This document shows, piece after piece, positions 1-6,243 of a stretch of DNA of 7,540 bases. The notes beneath the pieces were generated by a model that saw only the letters and a program-made list of their open reading frames with translations, was not told where the DNA came from and did not search any database. Each line of letters starts with the position of its first letter. The first letter of the stretch is position 1. The stretch comes from an uncultured Clostridium sp. Lineage in GTDB: Bacteria > Bacillota > Clostridia > Lachnospirales > Lachnospiraceae. Where the stretch lies: assembly GCA_900541315.1 (NCBI GenBank), contig UQJF01000137.1, positions 1-7,540 of the forward strand. The letters are read 5' to 3'. The translations under genes and the position numbers were made by a program.

Positions 1-25
1 GCTCGGAGATGTGTATAAGAGACAG
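1..25. other. Residual Nextera (Tn5) sequencing adapter
   Basis: Bases 7-25 read AGATGTGTATAAGAGACAG, which is the 19-bp Tn5 mosaic end used in Nextera libraries. The preceding GCTCGG matches the adjoining part of the Nextera read-2 adapter. This is untrimmed library sequence at a contig end, not genomic DNA and not a native Tn5 insertion. Nothing left of base 26 should be used for context. Confidence 0.96.
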
Positions 26-52
26 GTTCAGGCAGCTTATCCATAAAGCGGA

Positions 53-1288
53 TTAACCATTGATCTTTTTATTGATCCAGTCCTTACCTTCTACAACACG
101 TGTGATCATCATAGAAGCAACAGCATCACCAGATGCATTTAAGCAGGTAGCCATTGGGTCTACTAAGAAACCAATGGTTGCGATCAGTGGGAATGCTTCT
201 CCTGGGAAACCGAACAGGCTGACAATGAGCATTTCACCTACAAGGCCGCCGCCTGGAGCTCCGGATAATACGAATGCACTTAAAACTGCTACTGCGATTG
301 CCATTGCATAGGTTCCAACACCTGTAAACTGCATGTTGAATACACCGTACAGGAAAGCGATCTTTGTAATAGCGGATAATACAGAACCGTCCATATGCAT
401 GGTAGCACCCATAGGAAGAACAATATTACTGATATCCTGAGGCACACCCATCTTATCACATGCTTCCTGGTTTACAGGGATGGTTGCACATGAACTCTGT
501 GTTGCAAATGCAGTAATAGCTGGGTTGAAGATGTTCTTTGCCATGGCTTTTACGCCTTTCTTTCCGCCTGCAAAGTAAGCATATAACGGGAAGAATACAA
601 CGCCGTAAACAATACACATCGGATAGTAGATCAGCATGCAGCGGCCATAATCACCGATCAGCTGAGGACCAAATTCACCTACCAGGTTTGCAAAATATGC
701 GCCAAGGCCAAGAGGAGCAAATTTCATGATCATATCAACGATCTTCATGATAATGTCATTTAAGTTGCACATTACTTTACCAAATGGGCTTTCCTGTCCG
801 CCGCACTTTGCTACTGCAAGACCGGTAAAGATAGCTGCAACAATGATCGGAAGCATATTCTTTCTGCTCATCAGACCGGAGAAATCATCTACAGTCAGTG
901 TACTAACGATCATATCACCAACACTTGCCATTTCTCCCATTTCGCCGCTAGTCATCTCAATAGTAGTATTTGCAGCTGGTGGGAATACATTTACAACTAC
1001 CAGTACCAGAACAGATGCGATCAGTCCGGTTACAATAAATACACCAATCAGGGAACCAAGGATCTTTCCAAGACGGTTCATATTTAACATACTTCCTACT
1101 GCATTAACAATAGAAACGAAAACCATAGGTACTACAACCATAAACAGCAGGTTGATGAATACATTACCAATTGGTGCAAGTATAGTTGCTTTCTCTCCTA
1201 AAATTGCTCCAAGGATCGCTCCTAAAATAATTCCTCCTAAAAGGATCAGCGGAAAGCGGTAGCTTTCCCAGATTTTCTTCTTGTCCAT
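53..1288 (-). CDS. DAACS-family amino acid:cation symporter, probably not for acidic substrates
   Basis: A 411-aa integral membrane carrier of the dicarboxylate/amino acid:cation symporter family (GltPh/SstT/TcyP relatives), which imports amino acids with sodium or protons. Family landmarks are in order: the serine-rich HP1 tip TQSSCAT (263-269), MHMDGS (297-302) in place of the TM7 NMDGT motif, the HP2 loop GAPGGGLVG (343-351), and a TM8 segment with D377, T381, N384 and D388. Aligned without gaps to GltPh TM8, the substrate-carboxylate Arg397 is Ala380 and Asp390 is Gly374, which argues against glutamate or aspartate. I place the start at the ATG at 1288 because GGGGG lies 5 bases upstream; a TTG at 1300 would include that site in the coding region. 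It lies 66 bp after the MalY/PatB gene with no visible terminator, so co-transcription is likely. Substrate unknown; a neutral or sulfur amino acid is inferred. Confidence 0.93.
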   Translation of the reverse strand: MDKKKIWESYRFPLILLGGIILGAILGAILGEKATILAPIGNVFINLLFMVVVPMVFVSIVNAVGSMLNMNRLGKILGSLIGVFIVTGLIASVLVLVVVNVFPPAANTTIEMTSGEMGEMASVGDMIVSTLTVDDFSGLMSRKNMLPIIVAAIFTGLAVAKCGGQESPFGKVMCNLNDIIMKIVDMIMKFAPLGLGAYFANLVGEFGPQLIGDYGRCMLIYYPMCIVYGVVFFPLYAYFAGGKKGVKAMAKNIFNPAITAFATQSSCATIPVNQEACDKMGVPQDISNIVLPMGATMHMDGSVLSAITKIAFLYGVFNMQFTGVGTYAMAIAVAVLSAFVLSGAPGGGLVGEMLIVSLFGFPGEAFPLIATIGFLVDPMATCLNASGDAVASMMITRVVEGKDWINKKING

Positions 1289-1290
1289 AA

Positions 1291-1298
1291 TTTCCCCC
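1291..1298 (-). promoter_or_regulatory. Ribosome binding site deciding the symporter start
   Basis: The minus strand reads GGGGGAAA, with the last G five bases before the ATG at 1288. This supports the ATG over the in-frame TTG twelve bases earlier, which overlaps the site itself. Confidence 0.75.
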
Positions 1299-1354
1299 AA
1301 AATTATCTCGTTTTGTATTGTTTTAAATTGTACTGTTTAAAATTACACTGTATT

Positions 1355-2530
1355 TTATTTGTCCAGTGCATCTACAGCATCTTTTAACTGTCTCAGAGCT
1401 TTTTCCAGTACGCTGCGTGGGCATGCTACATTCAGACGCATAAATCCAGTCAGGCTTCTTCCAAAGGTATATCCTTCATTTAATCCAATCTTAGCCTTCT
1501 CGATCATAAACTTTCTTAATTCTTCATTGCTCATTCCCAGATCACGGCAGTCTAACCATACAAGGTAAGTTGCATCCGGGATGTTTGGCTTGATCTGAGG
1601 AATGTTCTTCTCGCAGTATTCCTTAACAAAATCAAAGTTTGCAGACAGATAAGGAAGCAACTGGTCTAACCACTCGCGGCCTTCTCTGTAAGCAGCTTCA
1701 ATAGCAACAGAGCTGAATGCATTATTTCTGTGGATATCCATTGAGCTCCAGTAACGGTCGAAATCTGCCTTCATTCTCAGATTTGGGAAAATGGTGGTAG
1801 ATGCCTGAAGACCCGCCAGGTTGAATGTCTTTGTTACGGAAACACAGGTTACTACATAATCATGGATCTCTTTGGAAATAGTAGCAGTTCTGGTATGCTT
1901 CTTTCCGTGGAAGATCAGATCAGAATGGATCTCATCAGAAATGAGCATTACCTCATTTTCCATACAGATCTTTGCCATTTTTTCCAGGTTTTCTTTATCC
2001 CACACAAGACCTAATGGGTTGTGAGGATTACACAGCAAAAACACTTTACACTCTTTTACCTTACGTTCGAAGTCCTCGTAATCTACATGCCAGCTTCCAT
2101 TTTCTTCTACCAGAGGATTTTCTACTACTACACGGCCAATTGCCTCTGGAATGTCATAAAACTCAGAATATACAGGAGTCTGGATCAGGATCTTATCTCC
2201 TGGCATTGTGTAGATCTTCATCAGGGATGCCATGGTCTGAACAACACCAAGGCACCAGCTCATGTGCGAAGTTTCCGGCTTCCAGCCATAATATTTCTCT
2301 TCCCATTCCTGTACTGCCTCAAAGTAACTTGCCGGTCTGGATGTATATCCCCATATACCTTCCTCCGCTTTCTTTTTGCATGCATCGATGATCGGCTGGG
2401 CAGTTTTGAAATCCATATCAGCTACCCATAACGGGATCACATCTTCGGTTCCGAACTTCTTAAGTCGTTCATCATACTTAGAAGAACGGTTGTTGCTTCT
2501 GTCGATCACTTCATCAAAGTTGTACTTCAT
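1355..2530 (-). CDS. MalY/PatB-family PLP enzyme (probable C-S beta-lyase / aminotransferase)
   Basis: A 391-aa cytoplasmic fold-type I PLP enzyme of full family length. The N-terminus, with the VIPLWVADMDF segment (31-41), is typical of MalY/PatB. Cofactor residues are visible: NPHNPLG (168-174), D199 in SDEIHSDL for the pyridine nitrogen, the Schiff-base lysine K234 in SVTKTFNLAG, and R365 in FMRLNVACPR for the substrate carboxylate. Family members cleave cystathionine, cysteine and related thioethers to pyruvate, ammonia and a thiol, and some transaminate. The exact substrate cannot be read from the sequence. The ATG at 2530 follows an AAAGGA motif about 11 bases upstream, a little farther than ideal. 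It is the first gene behind a strong predicted sigma-54 promoter and precedes an amino acid symporter, suggesting an uptake-and-degradation operon. Confidence 0.93.
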   Translation of the reverse strand: MKYNFDEVIDRSNNRSSKYDERLKKFGTEDVIPLWVADMDFKTAQPIIDACKKKAEEGIWGYTSRPASYFEAVQEWEEKYYGWKPETSHMSWCLGVVQTMASLMKIYTMPGDKILIQTPVYSEFYDIPEAIGRVVVENPLVEENGSWHVDYEDFERKVKECKVFLLCNPHNPLGLVWDKENLEKMAKICMENEVMLISDEIHSDLIFHGKKHTRTATISKEIHDYVVTCVSVTKTFNLAGLQASTTIFPNLRMKADFDRYWSSMDIHRNNAFSSVAIEAAYREGREWLDQLLPYLSANFDFVKEYCEKNIPQIKPNIPDATYLVWLDCRDLGMSNEELRKFMIEKAKIGLNEGYTFGRSLTGFMRLNVACPRSVLEKALRQLKDAVDALDK

Positions 2531-2580
2531 TACGATTTCTATCCTTTCTTTCCCGTTTCCGGTTGATGCTTATATATAAA

Positions 2581-2596
2581 GCAAATCCCGTGCCAA
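2581..2596 (-). promoter_or_regulatory. Sigma-54 (-24/-12) promoter of the lyase-symporter operon
   Basis: The minus strand reads TTGGCACGGGATTTGC, an essentially perfect match to the sigma-54 consensus TGGCACG-N4-TTGCW. The invariant GG (2594-2593) and GC (2582-2581) are separated by exactly 10 bases. Transcription should begin near 2569, giving a leader of about 39 nt before the ATG at 2530. The adjacent upstream gene encodes an activator with the GAFTGA sigma-54 contact motif, which independently supports this call. Confidence 0.92.
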
Positions 2597-2611
2597 CTTT
2601 TATTTTTCCGC

Positions 2612-2629
2612 TTTTTTTATTGAAAAAAA
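2612..2629. other. Symmetrical T7/A7 tract between enhancer region and sigma-54 promoter
   Basis: Seven T residues, ATTG, then seven A residues lie just upstream of the -24 element. Firmicutes lack IHF, so an intrinsically bent or flexible A/T tract could help loop the activator onto RNA polymerase. The tract is visible; the role is inference. Confidence 0.4.
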
Positions 2630-2645
2630 TAATTTCCTTTAGTTT

Positions 2646-2693
2646 TATGTCGATTTTCTGAAAAATTCTGGTATTTTTATTAGGTCGATTTTC
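2646..2693 (-). repeat. Two direct repeats GAAAATCGACNTA, candidate activator sites
   Basis: The plus strand carries TATGTCGATTTTC (2646-2658) and TAGGTCGATTTTC (2681-2693), identical except for one base and 35 bp apart. They are centred about 84 and 119 bp upstream of the predicted start, a usual distance for sigma-54 enhancers. Either these or the ACAACCAAT repeats farther upstream could bind the neighbouring activator. Confidence 0.5.
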
Positions 2694-2708
2694 GTAATTA
2701 ATCATTTT

Positions 2709-2766
2709 ATTGGTTGTATTTATAGGCTTTTCAGGTTTTTAATTGGTTGTAAATTGGTTGTCAACC
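2709..2766 (-). repeat. Three ACAACCAAT repeats in helical phase, candidate enhancer (UAS)
   Basis: ATTGGTTGT (ACAACCAAT on the transcribed-direction strand) occurs exactly at 2709-2717, 2742-2750 and 2753-2761. Copies start 33 and 11 bp apart, about three and one helical turns, so they face the same side of the DNA. The last copy runs into an inverted repeat GGTTG-T-CAACC (2756-2766). The copies centre roughly 144, 177 and 188 bp upstream of the predicted sigma-54 start. They sit just past the 3' end of the activator gene. Spacing and position suggest an enhancer-binding-protein site; no binding data exist here. Confidence 0.6.
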
Positions 2767-2782
2767 CATTTTAAATCTATTT

Positions 2783-4855
2783 TTAATTAATCTTTAATTT
2801 ATTTAACCCTTTTTCTGTAATTTTACTTCCCCCTCTGCCTCTGCCAACCTGGATCAATCCCTCTTTTGCCAGTTCATCTAATAAATCCCGCACCTGTTTC
2901 TGGGTCATAGAGATATGATCCTTTTTTGCTGCCCCCAGTATCTTCTCTCTTCCTGCTGTCTCTCCTGCTTTCCAGGCTAGTGCCAGCTGATTTAATACAA
3001 ACCGTTTTTTATCTACTGCAGCCTGATAGGCCATGTCTGCTTCTTTGTCATCTGCTGCATTGTCATTTACTTCCCCTTCACCGTCATCTGATCCGTCATC
3101 CACAAACCGGGTCATTGTAGGCGGCAGATCTGAAAGTCCGATCACCGGCTTTGCCAGATAATTAAAATACTCTACTGCATTCTGAAGTTCTCTTATATTT
3201 CCCGGCCATGGATGCCTGCGTAAAAATGTCTTAACACCTTCTGACAAAGTAAAATCCCCGCCCATTTTCCGCATAAAATAATCCAACAGCAAAAAAATAT
3301 CATCCCCCCTCTTTCTTAAAGGCGGTATCTCTACTGTCAGTGCATTTAAACGATAATACAGGTCTTTCCTGAAACTTCCATCCTGTATCTTTTCTTCCAG
3401 GGATTCATTGGTAGCTGCCACAATCCGCACATCCACACGGATAATGCTGCCGCCACCTACACGCATGATCTCCCCTTCCTGAAGGACACGCAGAAGTTTT
3501 ACCTGCATGGAAAGGCTCATTCCTTCCACTTCATCTAAAAATAAGGTTCCCTGGTGGGCAAATTCAAAAAGTCCTGGACGGCCTCCCTTTTTTGCTCCTG
3601 TAAAAGCGCCTTCCTCATAACCAAAAAGTTCACTTTCCAGAAGATTTTCCGGCATGGCAGCCACATTAATGGCGATAAATGGTCCATCTGCCCGTCTGGA
3701 AGCCTGATGGAGCGCATGAGCCATCAGTTCTTTTCCTGTACCAGTCTCACCCATAAGAAGGACCGGGCTGTCTGTTGCCGCCATTTTCCGCAGAATATTT
3801 TTTGTTTCTGTAATCGCTGTGGAAATACCTATCACGTCATCCAGCGTATATCTGGCATAATGGCCTTTCTGCATCATCTGCCTTCGAAGGGCATTCTGAC
3901 GGGACTCCTGCTCATTAAACTTCTGGAGCATGGCAAAGGCACCTATGCAGTTTTCCTTCCGCACAACCGGCACTACTGCAAGGGAAATATCGGTTCCGAA
4001 CAGACGGATTATCTTCTCAGGAACCGCTTTTTTCTCACGAAGGACCTGATAAAAAGGAATATAAGGAAAAACCTCTTCCCCCTTTTTCCCCATAGTAAGT
4101 TCTTCAGAAATGCGGGCGATCTGACATGCCTTTTTATTGCATACAAAAATATCTCCTGTTTCGTTCACACCGATCAGACCTTCATCCAGGCTTTCCGCCA
4201 GAATATGCATCTGGCTTTCCTGCCTGCGGCTTTTAGCATACATCAGGTCAAAGCTGTAGTGATTGGAGGCCACTACCTTGGCATAATTCATAAAGCTTTC
4301 TGTTTCCGGCAGATATTCCAGTCCCAGACGCAAAGCTATTTCTACCATCATTCCATAGGAACAGGGACGGTGATCACAGTCGATCACTGTTTTTACAGAA
4401 GGCGGCACAAAACGGGATTCACCGGGAGTTACCGCAATATCCACCGGTTCTTCTAAAACAGCGCCGGGATAATAAGGAATGAACTGCAGATGGTTTACTC
4501 CAAGAGAGCTTAACTGGGTAATAGCCTCTCTTGCCATATTACTGGTAACATTCACAAACAGCACTTTCGTTCCTTGTGGTATCTCAAACAGTTTTTTTAG
4601 GGTTTCCCAGTAAAAAGTAACCTCAATGGACATGATCTGACTATCAATAGGCACATGGCGGGCCTCTTCTTCTGCAGAACCATAGGCATCTGTAGATATA
4701 GCAAACAGATCCGCTCTTGGAAGAACTCCGGCAGCTGATCCATCTCTTACGCTATAACCCACTACTTCCGCATATTCACCAAAAAGGTCTCTTACTTCTT
4801 TTGTATAGGAAGCACCGGCCAACGGATCCAGCGCCACAACTGCAATTTTCTTCAT
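2783..4855 (-). CDS. Sigma-54-dependent enhancer-binding transcription activator
   Basis: A 690-aa activator that should use ATP hydrolysis to open sigma-54 promoters. Residues 1-205 form an N-terminal sensory region I do not recognise firmly; it is vaguely PrpR-N-like. A PAS-like domain spans about 213-315, followed by a helical linker and the AAA+ domain (about 338-575). The AAA+ domain is complete: Walker A GETGTGKE (369-376), the sigma-54 loop GAFTGA (416-421), Walker B GTLFLDE (436-442), sensor I (477-483), arginine-finger segment FRKDLYYRLN (495-504) and sensor II WPGNIREL (550-557). An acidic linker (586-607) leads to a C-terminal winged-helix-like domain (about 612-688) instead of the usual Fis helix-turn-helix. 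The ATG at 4855 has an in-frame TAA just upstream, so no earlier start is possible nearby; its ribosome site is weak. The most likely target is the adjacent -24/-12 promoter. The effector is unknown, perhaps the transported amino acid. Confidence 0.94.
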   Translation of the reverse strand: MKKIAVVALDPLAGASYTKEVRDLFGEYAEVVGYSVRDGSAAGVLPRADLFAISTDAYGSAEEEARHVPIDSQIMSIEVTFYWETLKKLFEIPQGTKVLFVNVTSNMAREAITQLSSLGVNHLQFIPYYPGAVLEEPVDIAVTPGESRFVPPSVKTVIDCDHRPCSYGMMVEIALRLGLEYLPETESFMNYAKVVASNHYSFDLMYAKSRRQESQMHILAESLDEGLIGVNETGDIFVCNKKACQIARISEELTMGKKGEEVFPYIPFYQVLREKKAVPEKIIRLFGTDISLAVVPVVRKENCIGAFAMLQKFNEQESRQNALRRQMMQKGHYARYTLDDVIGISTAITETKNILRKMAATDSPVLLMGETGTGKELMAHALHQASRRADGPFIAINVAAMPENLLESELFGYEEGAFTGAKKGGRPGLFEFAHQGTLFLDEVEGMSLSMQVKLLRVLQEGEIMRVGGGSIIRVDVRIVAATNESLEEKIQDGSFRKDLYYRLNALTVEIPPLRKRGDDIFLLLDYFMRKMGGDFTLSEGVKTFLRRHPWPGNIRELQNAVEYFNYLAKPVIGLSDLPPTMTRFVDDGSDDGEGEVNDNAADDKEADMAYQAAVDKKRFVLNQLALAWKAGETAGREKILGAAKKDHISMTQKQVRDLLDELAKEGLIQVGRGRGGSKITEKGLNKLKIN

Positions 4856-4932
4856 CGTATTTTACACCAACCCTTTTATGTACTCTCAAACTTTTTTACC
4901 AGAAAAACATATCTGTTTTTTCTCCTTCATTT

Positions 4933-4962
4933 ATGATACCATTAATATTATCCCTAAAACAA
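4933..4962 (-). promoter_or_regulatory. Candidate sigma-A promoter for the activator gene
   Basis: The minus strand has TTGTTT (4962-4957), an 18-base spacer and TATCAT (4938-4933). TGG directly precedes the -10, giving an extended -10 signature. The start would be near 4926, leaving a leader of about 70 nt. The -35 box is weak, so this is a candidate only. Confidence 0.4.
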
Positions 4963-4986
4963 CTGTTTTATAAATGCAAAAACTTT

Positions 4987-4991
4987 GGAGG
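4987..4991 (+). promoter_or_regulatory. Ribosome binding site deciding the glycosylase start
   Basis: GGAGG lies six bases before the ATG at 4998. This selects that start over an upstream in-frame ATG at 4974, which has no such site and would place GGAGG inside the coding region. Confidence 0.85.
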
Positions 4992-4997
4992 CATTTT

Positions 4998-5903
4998 ATG
5001 ACATTTACATATAAGATCCCCTGTTTGGATCTTAAGCAGACTGCCGGGTCAGGACAGGTTTTCAGAATGATACCGTCAGATAAAACTACCAATACCTGGC
5101 AGGTCATAAGCCATGGTCATTTTTGCTTCATCCGCCAGGAAAATAACACTTTTTTTCTGGAATGCGAACCAGATTTTGAGGATTTCTGGAAGAACTATTT
5201 TGATATGGATACAGATTATGAGAAAATGATCGTATCGATCACGCCTGGGGATACATATTTGCAGGCAGCTGCCCAGGCAGGAAAAGGCATCCGCATCCTG
5301 CGCCAGGATACCTGGGAGATGATCATTACCTTTGTTATTTCCCAGCAGAAAACCATTCCTGCCATCCGGGCGTTGGTGGAAGCACTTTGCAGCCGGTATG
5401 GGACAAAACTTTTATTTACTGCCGATACATGCGATACAGAAAATGATACCAATTGTCACCAGCTTTATGCATTTCCTACTCCTGAGCAGTTATGTCAGGC
5501 CTCTTTCGAGGATCTTCTGGCTTTAAAACTGGGCTACCGGGCAAAATACATCTACCGCCTCTGCCACGATGCAACTGACGGCCATCTGGATCTCGCCTAT
5601 TTAAGCACACTGGACTATGAAGCTGCCATGGATTATCTTACCGGCTTTTACGGCATTGGCAAAAAAGTAGCCAACTGCGTATGCCTTTTCGGTCTGCATC
5701 ACATTGATGCATTTCCCGTAGATACCTGGATCGAGAAGATCTTAAAGGAACATTATTATGATGCAGAAAAATACAAAGATCTTCCAAAAGCCAGACTTTA
5801 TGACCAGATGATCACTGACTCCTTTGGATGCTATAAAGGCTATGCGGGAGTCATGCAGCAGTATATTTTTAACTATGAAAGAAATGTAGTATATGGTAAA
5901 TAG
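4998..5903 (+). CDS. OGG1-like DNA glycosylase / AP lyase
   Basis: A 301-aa base-excision repair enzyme of the HhH-GPD superfamily, with an OGG1-type N-terminal domain. It is predicted to remove oxidised purines such as 8-oxoguanine and nick the abasic site. SGQVFR (18-23) matches the OGG1 SGQSFRW segment, with G19 at the position of Gly42. The helix-hairpin-helix (214-227) carries G-I-G-K-K-V-A-N-C, with K223 at the catalytic Lys249 position and C227 at Cys253. D242 in PVDTW matches catalytic Asp268. The usual NNN opposite-base motif is replaced by Q117-K118-T119. It is divergent from the activator gene and appears to be a single-gene unit. Other HhH-GPD activities, such as alkylpurine removal, are possible, but the lysine favours a bifunctional enzyme. 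Confidence 0.92.
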   Translation: MTFTYKIPCLDLKQTAGSGQVFRMIPSDKTTNTWQVISHGHFCFIRQENNTFFLECEPDFEDFWKNYFDMDTDYEKMIVSITPGDTYLQAAAQAGKGIRILRQDTWEMIITFVISQQKTIPAIRALVEALCSRYGTKLLFTADTCDTENDTNCHQLYAFPTPEQLCQASFEDLLALKLGYRAKYIYRLCHDATDGHLDLAYLSTLDYEAAMDYLTGFYGIGKKVANCVCLFGLHHIDAFPVDTWIEKILKEHYYDAEKYKDLPKARLYDQMITDSFGCYKGYAGVMQQYIFNYERNVVYGK

Positions 5904-6107
5904 TTAGTCAAATTACAGTTACAGGAAAAAGAGACGCTGTCTTTGGTGGTAAAAGAATACATATCCAGGCAGGATGCAGCGGAACTAGCTGAAGTGAGTG
6001 TATCGACAGTTCCGGATGGAGTGGATGCGGAGTTATTGATGAAGGAGTTGGAGAATCCGGAAAAGGCTGCGTTATTGACATCGTTGATAAAGATAATGAA
6101 GACATGA
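5904..6107 (+). pseudogene. Orphan 67-codon coding remnant after the glycosylase, origin unknown
   Basis: Directly after the TAG stop of the glycosylase the same frame stays open for 67 codons to a TGA at 6105. The predicted peptide is charged and amphipathic, as real protein is: it contains KEYISRQDAAELAEVSVSTV and then KELENPEKAALLTSLIKIM. The AELAEVSVSTV stretch recalls the recognition part of a LacI/XRE-type helix-turn-helix. There is no ATG until 22 codons from the end and no good ribosome site, so it is best read as the 3' end of a lost gene. A small gene using a TTG or GTG start near 5943-5948, or rare readthrough of the TAG, are less likely alternatives. I do not recognise the family. 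Confidence 0.4.
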
Positions 6108-6114
6108 GACTAAT

Positions 6115-6165
6115 AAAAATTGCGATATTGTATGGATAAATTATCTATACAGTATCGCTGTTTTT
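6115..6165. terminator. Long symmetrical hairpin, probable bidirectional terminator
   Basis: GCGATATTGTATGGAT (6122-6137) pairs over 16 positions with ATCTATACAGTATCGC (6143-6158) around a 5-nt loop, with only two G-U wobbles in RNA. A5 (6115-6119) precedes the stem and T5 (6161-6165) follows it, so both strands have a U-tract. It closes the glycosylase side and separates it from the Abi gene. The stem is AT-rich for an intrinsic terminator, so a mobile-element-derived palindrome is an alternative. Confidence 0.6.
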
Positions 6166-6233
6166 ATGTTAACATATATGAAAATAGAAGGATATTTGGG
6201 AGAATTTGTAAGATATATAGCACATACATGGAA

Positions 6234-6238
6234 AGGGA
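6234..6238 (+). promoter_or_regulatory. Ribosome binding site deciding the Abi start
   Basis: AGGGA ends five bases before the ATG at 6244. The in-frame ATG at 6166 sits in the U-tract of the preceding hairpin and has no ribosome site, so the shorter form is preferred. I found no convincing sigma-A promoter between the hairpin and this start. Confidence 0.65.
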
Positions 6239-6243
6239 AAGTA

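Noticed and set aside
726..1262. 178-codon plus-strand open frame
   Set aside because: It is antisense to the transmembrane symporter; complementing hydrophobic codons often leaves long open frames. No ribosome site or domain was seen.
2514..2705. 63-codon minus-strand frame upstream of the lyase gene
   Set aside because: It covers the -24/-12 promoter and the GAAAATCGAC repeats, overlaps the start of the lyase gene, and gives a Lys/Asn/Ile-rich low-complexity product typical of AT-rich non-coding DNA.
3554..4456. 300-codon plus-strand open frame
   Set aside because: It is antisense to the PAS and AAA+ region of the sigma-54 activator, whose motifs are intact. Its own product is Cys/Phe/His-rich with no recognisable domain, as expected of a shadow frame.
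4861..4880. ACCAACCC near the activator start as another activator site (autoregulation)
   Set aside because: It matches ACAACCAAT only loosely and is a single copy, so it does not support autoregulation.
5908..6105. 65-codon minus-strand frame
   Set aside because: It is antisense to the protein-like remnant at 5904-6107; its Pro/Ser-rich product looks like complement translation.
6166..6243. 26-residue N-terminal extension of the Abi protein
   Set aside because: The ATG at 6166 lies at the end of a hairpin U-tract with no ribosome site, whereas the ATG at 6244 has AGGGA at good spacing and gives a family-like N-terminus.
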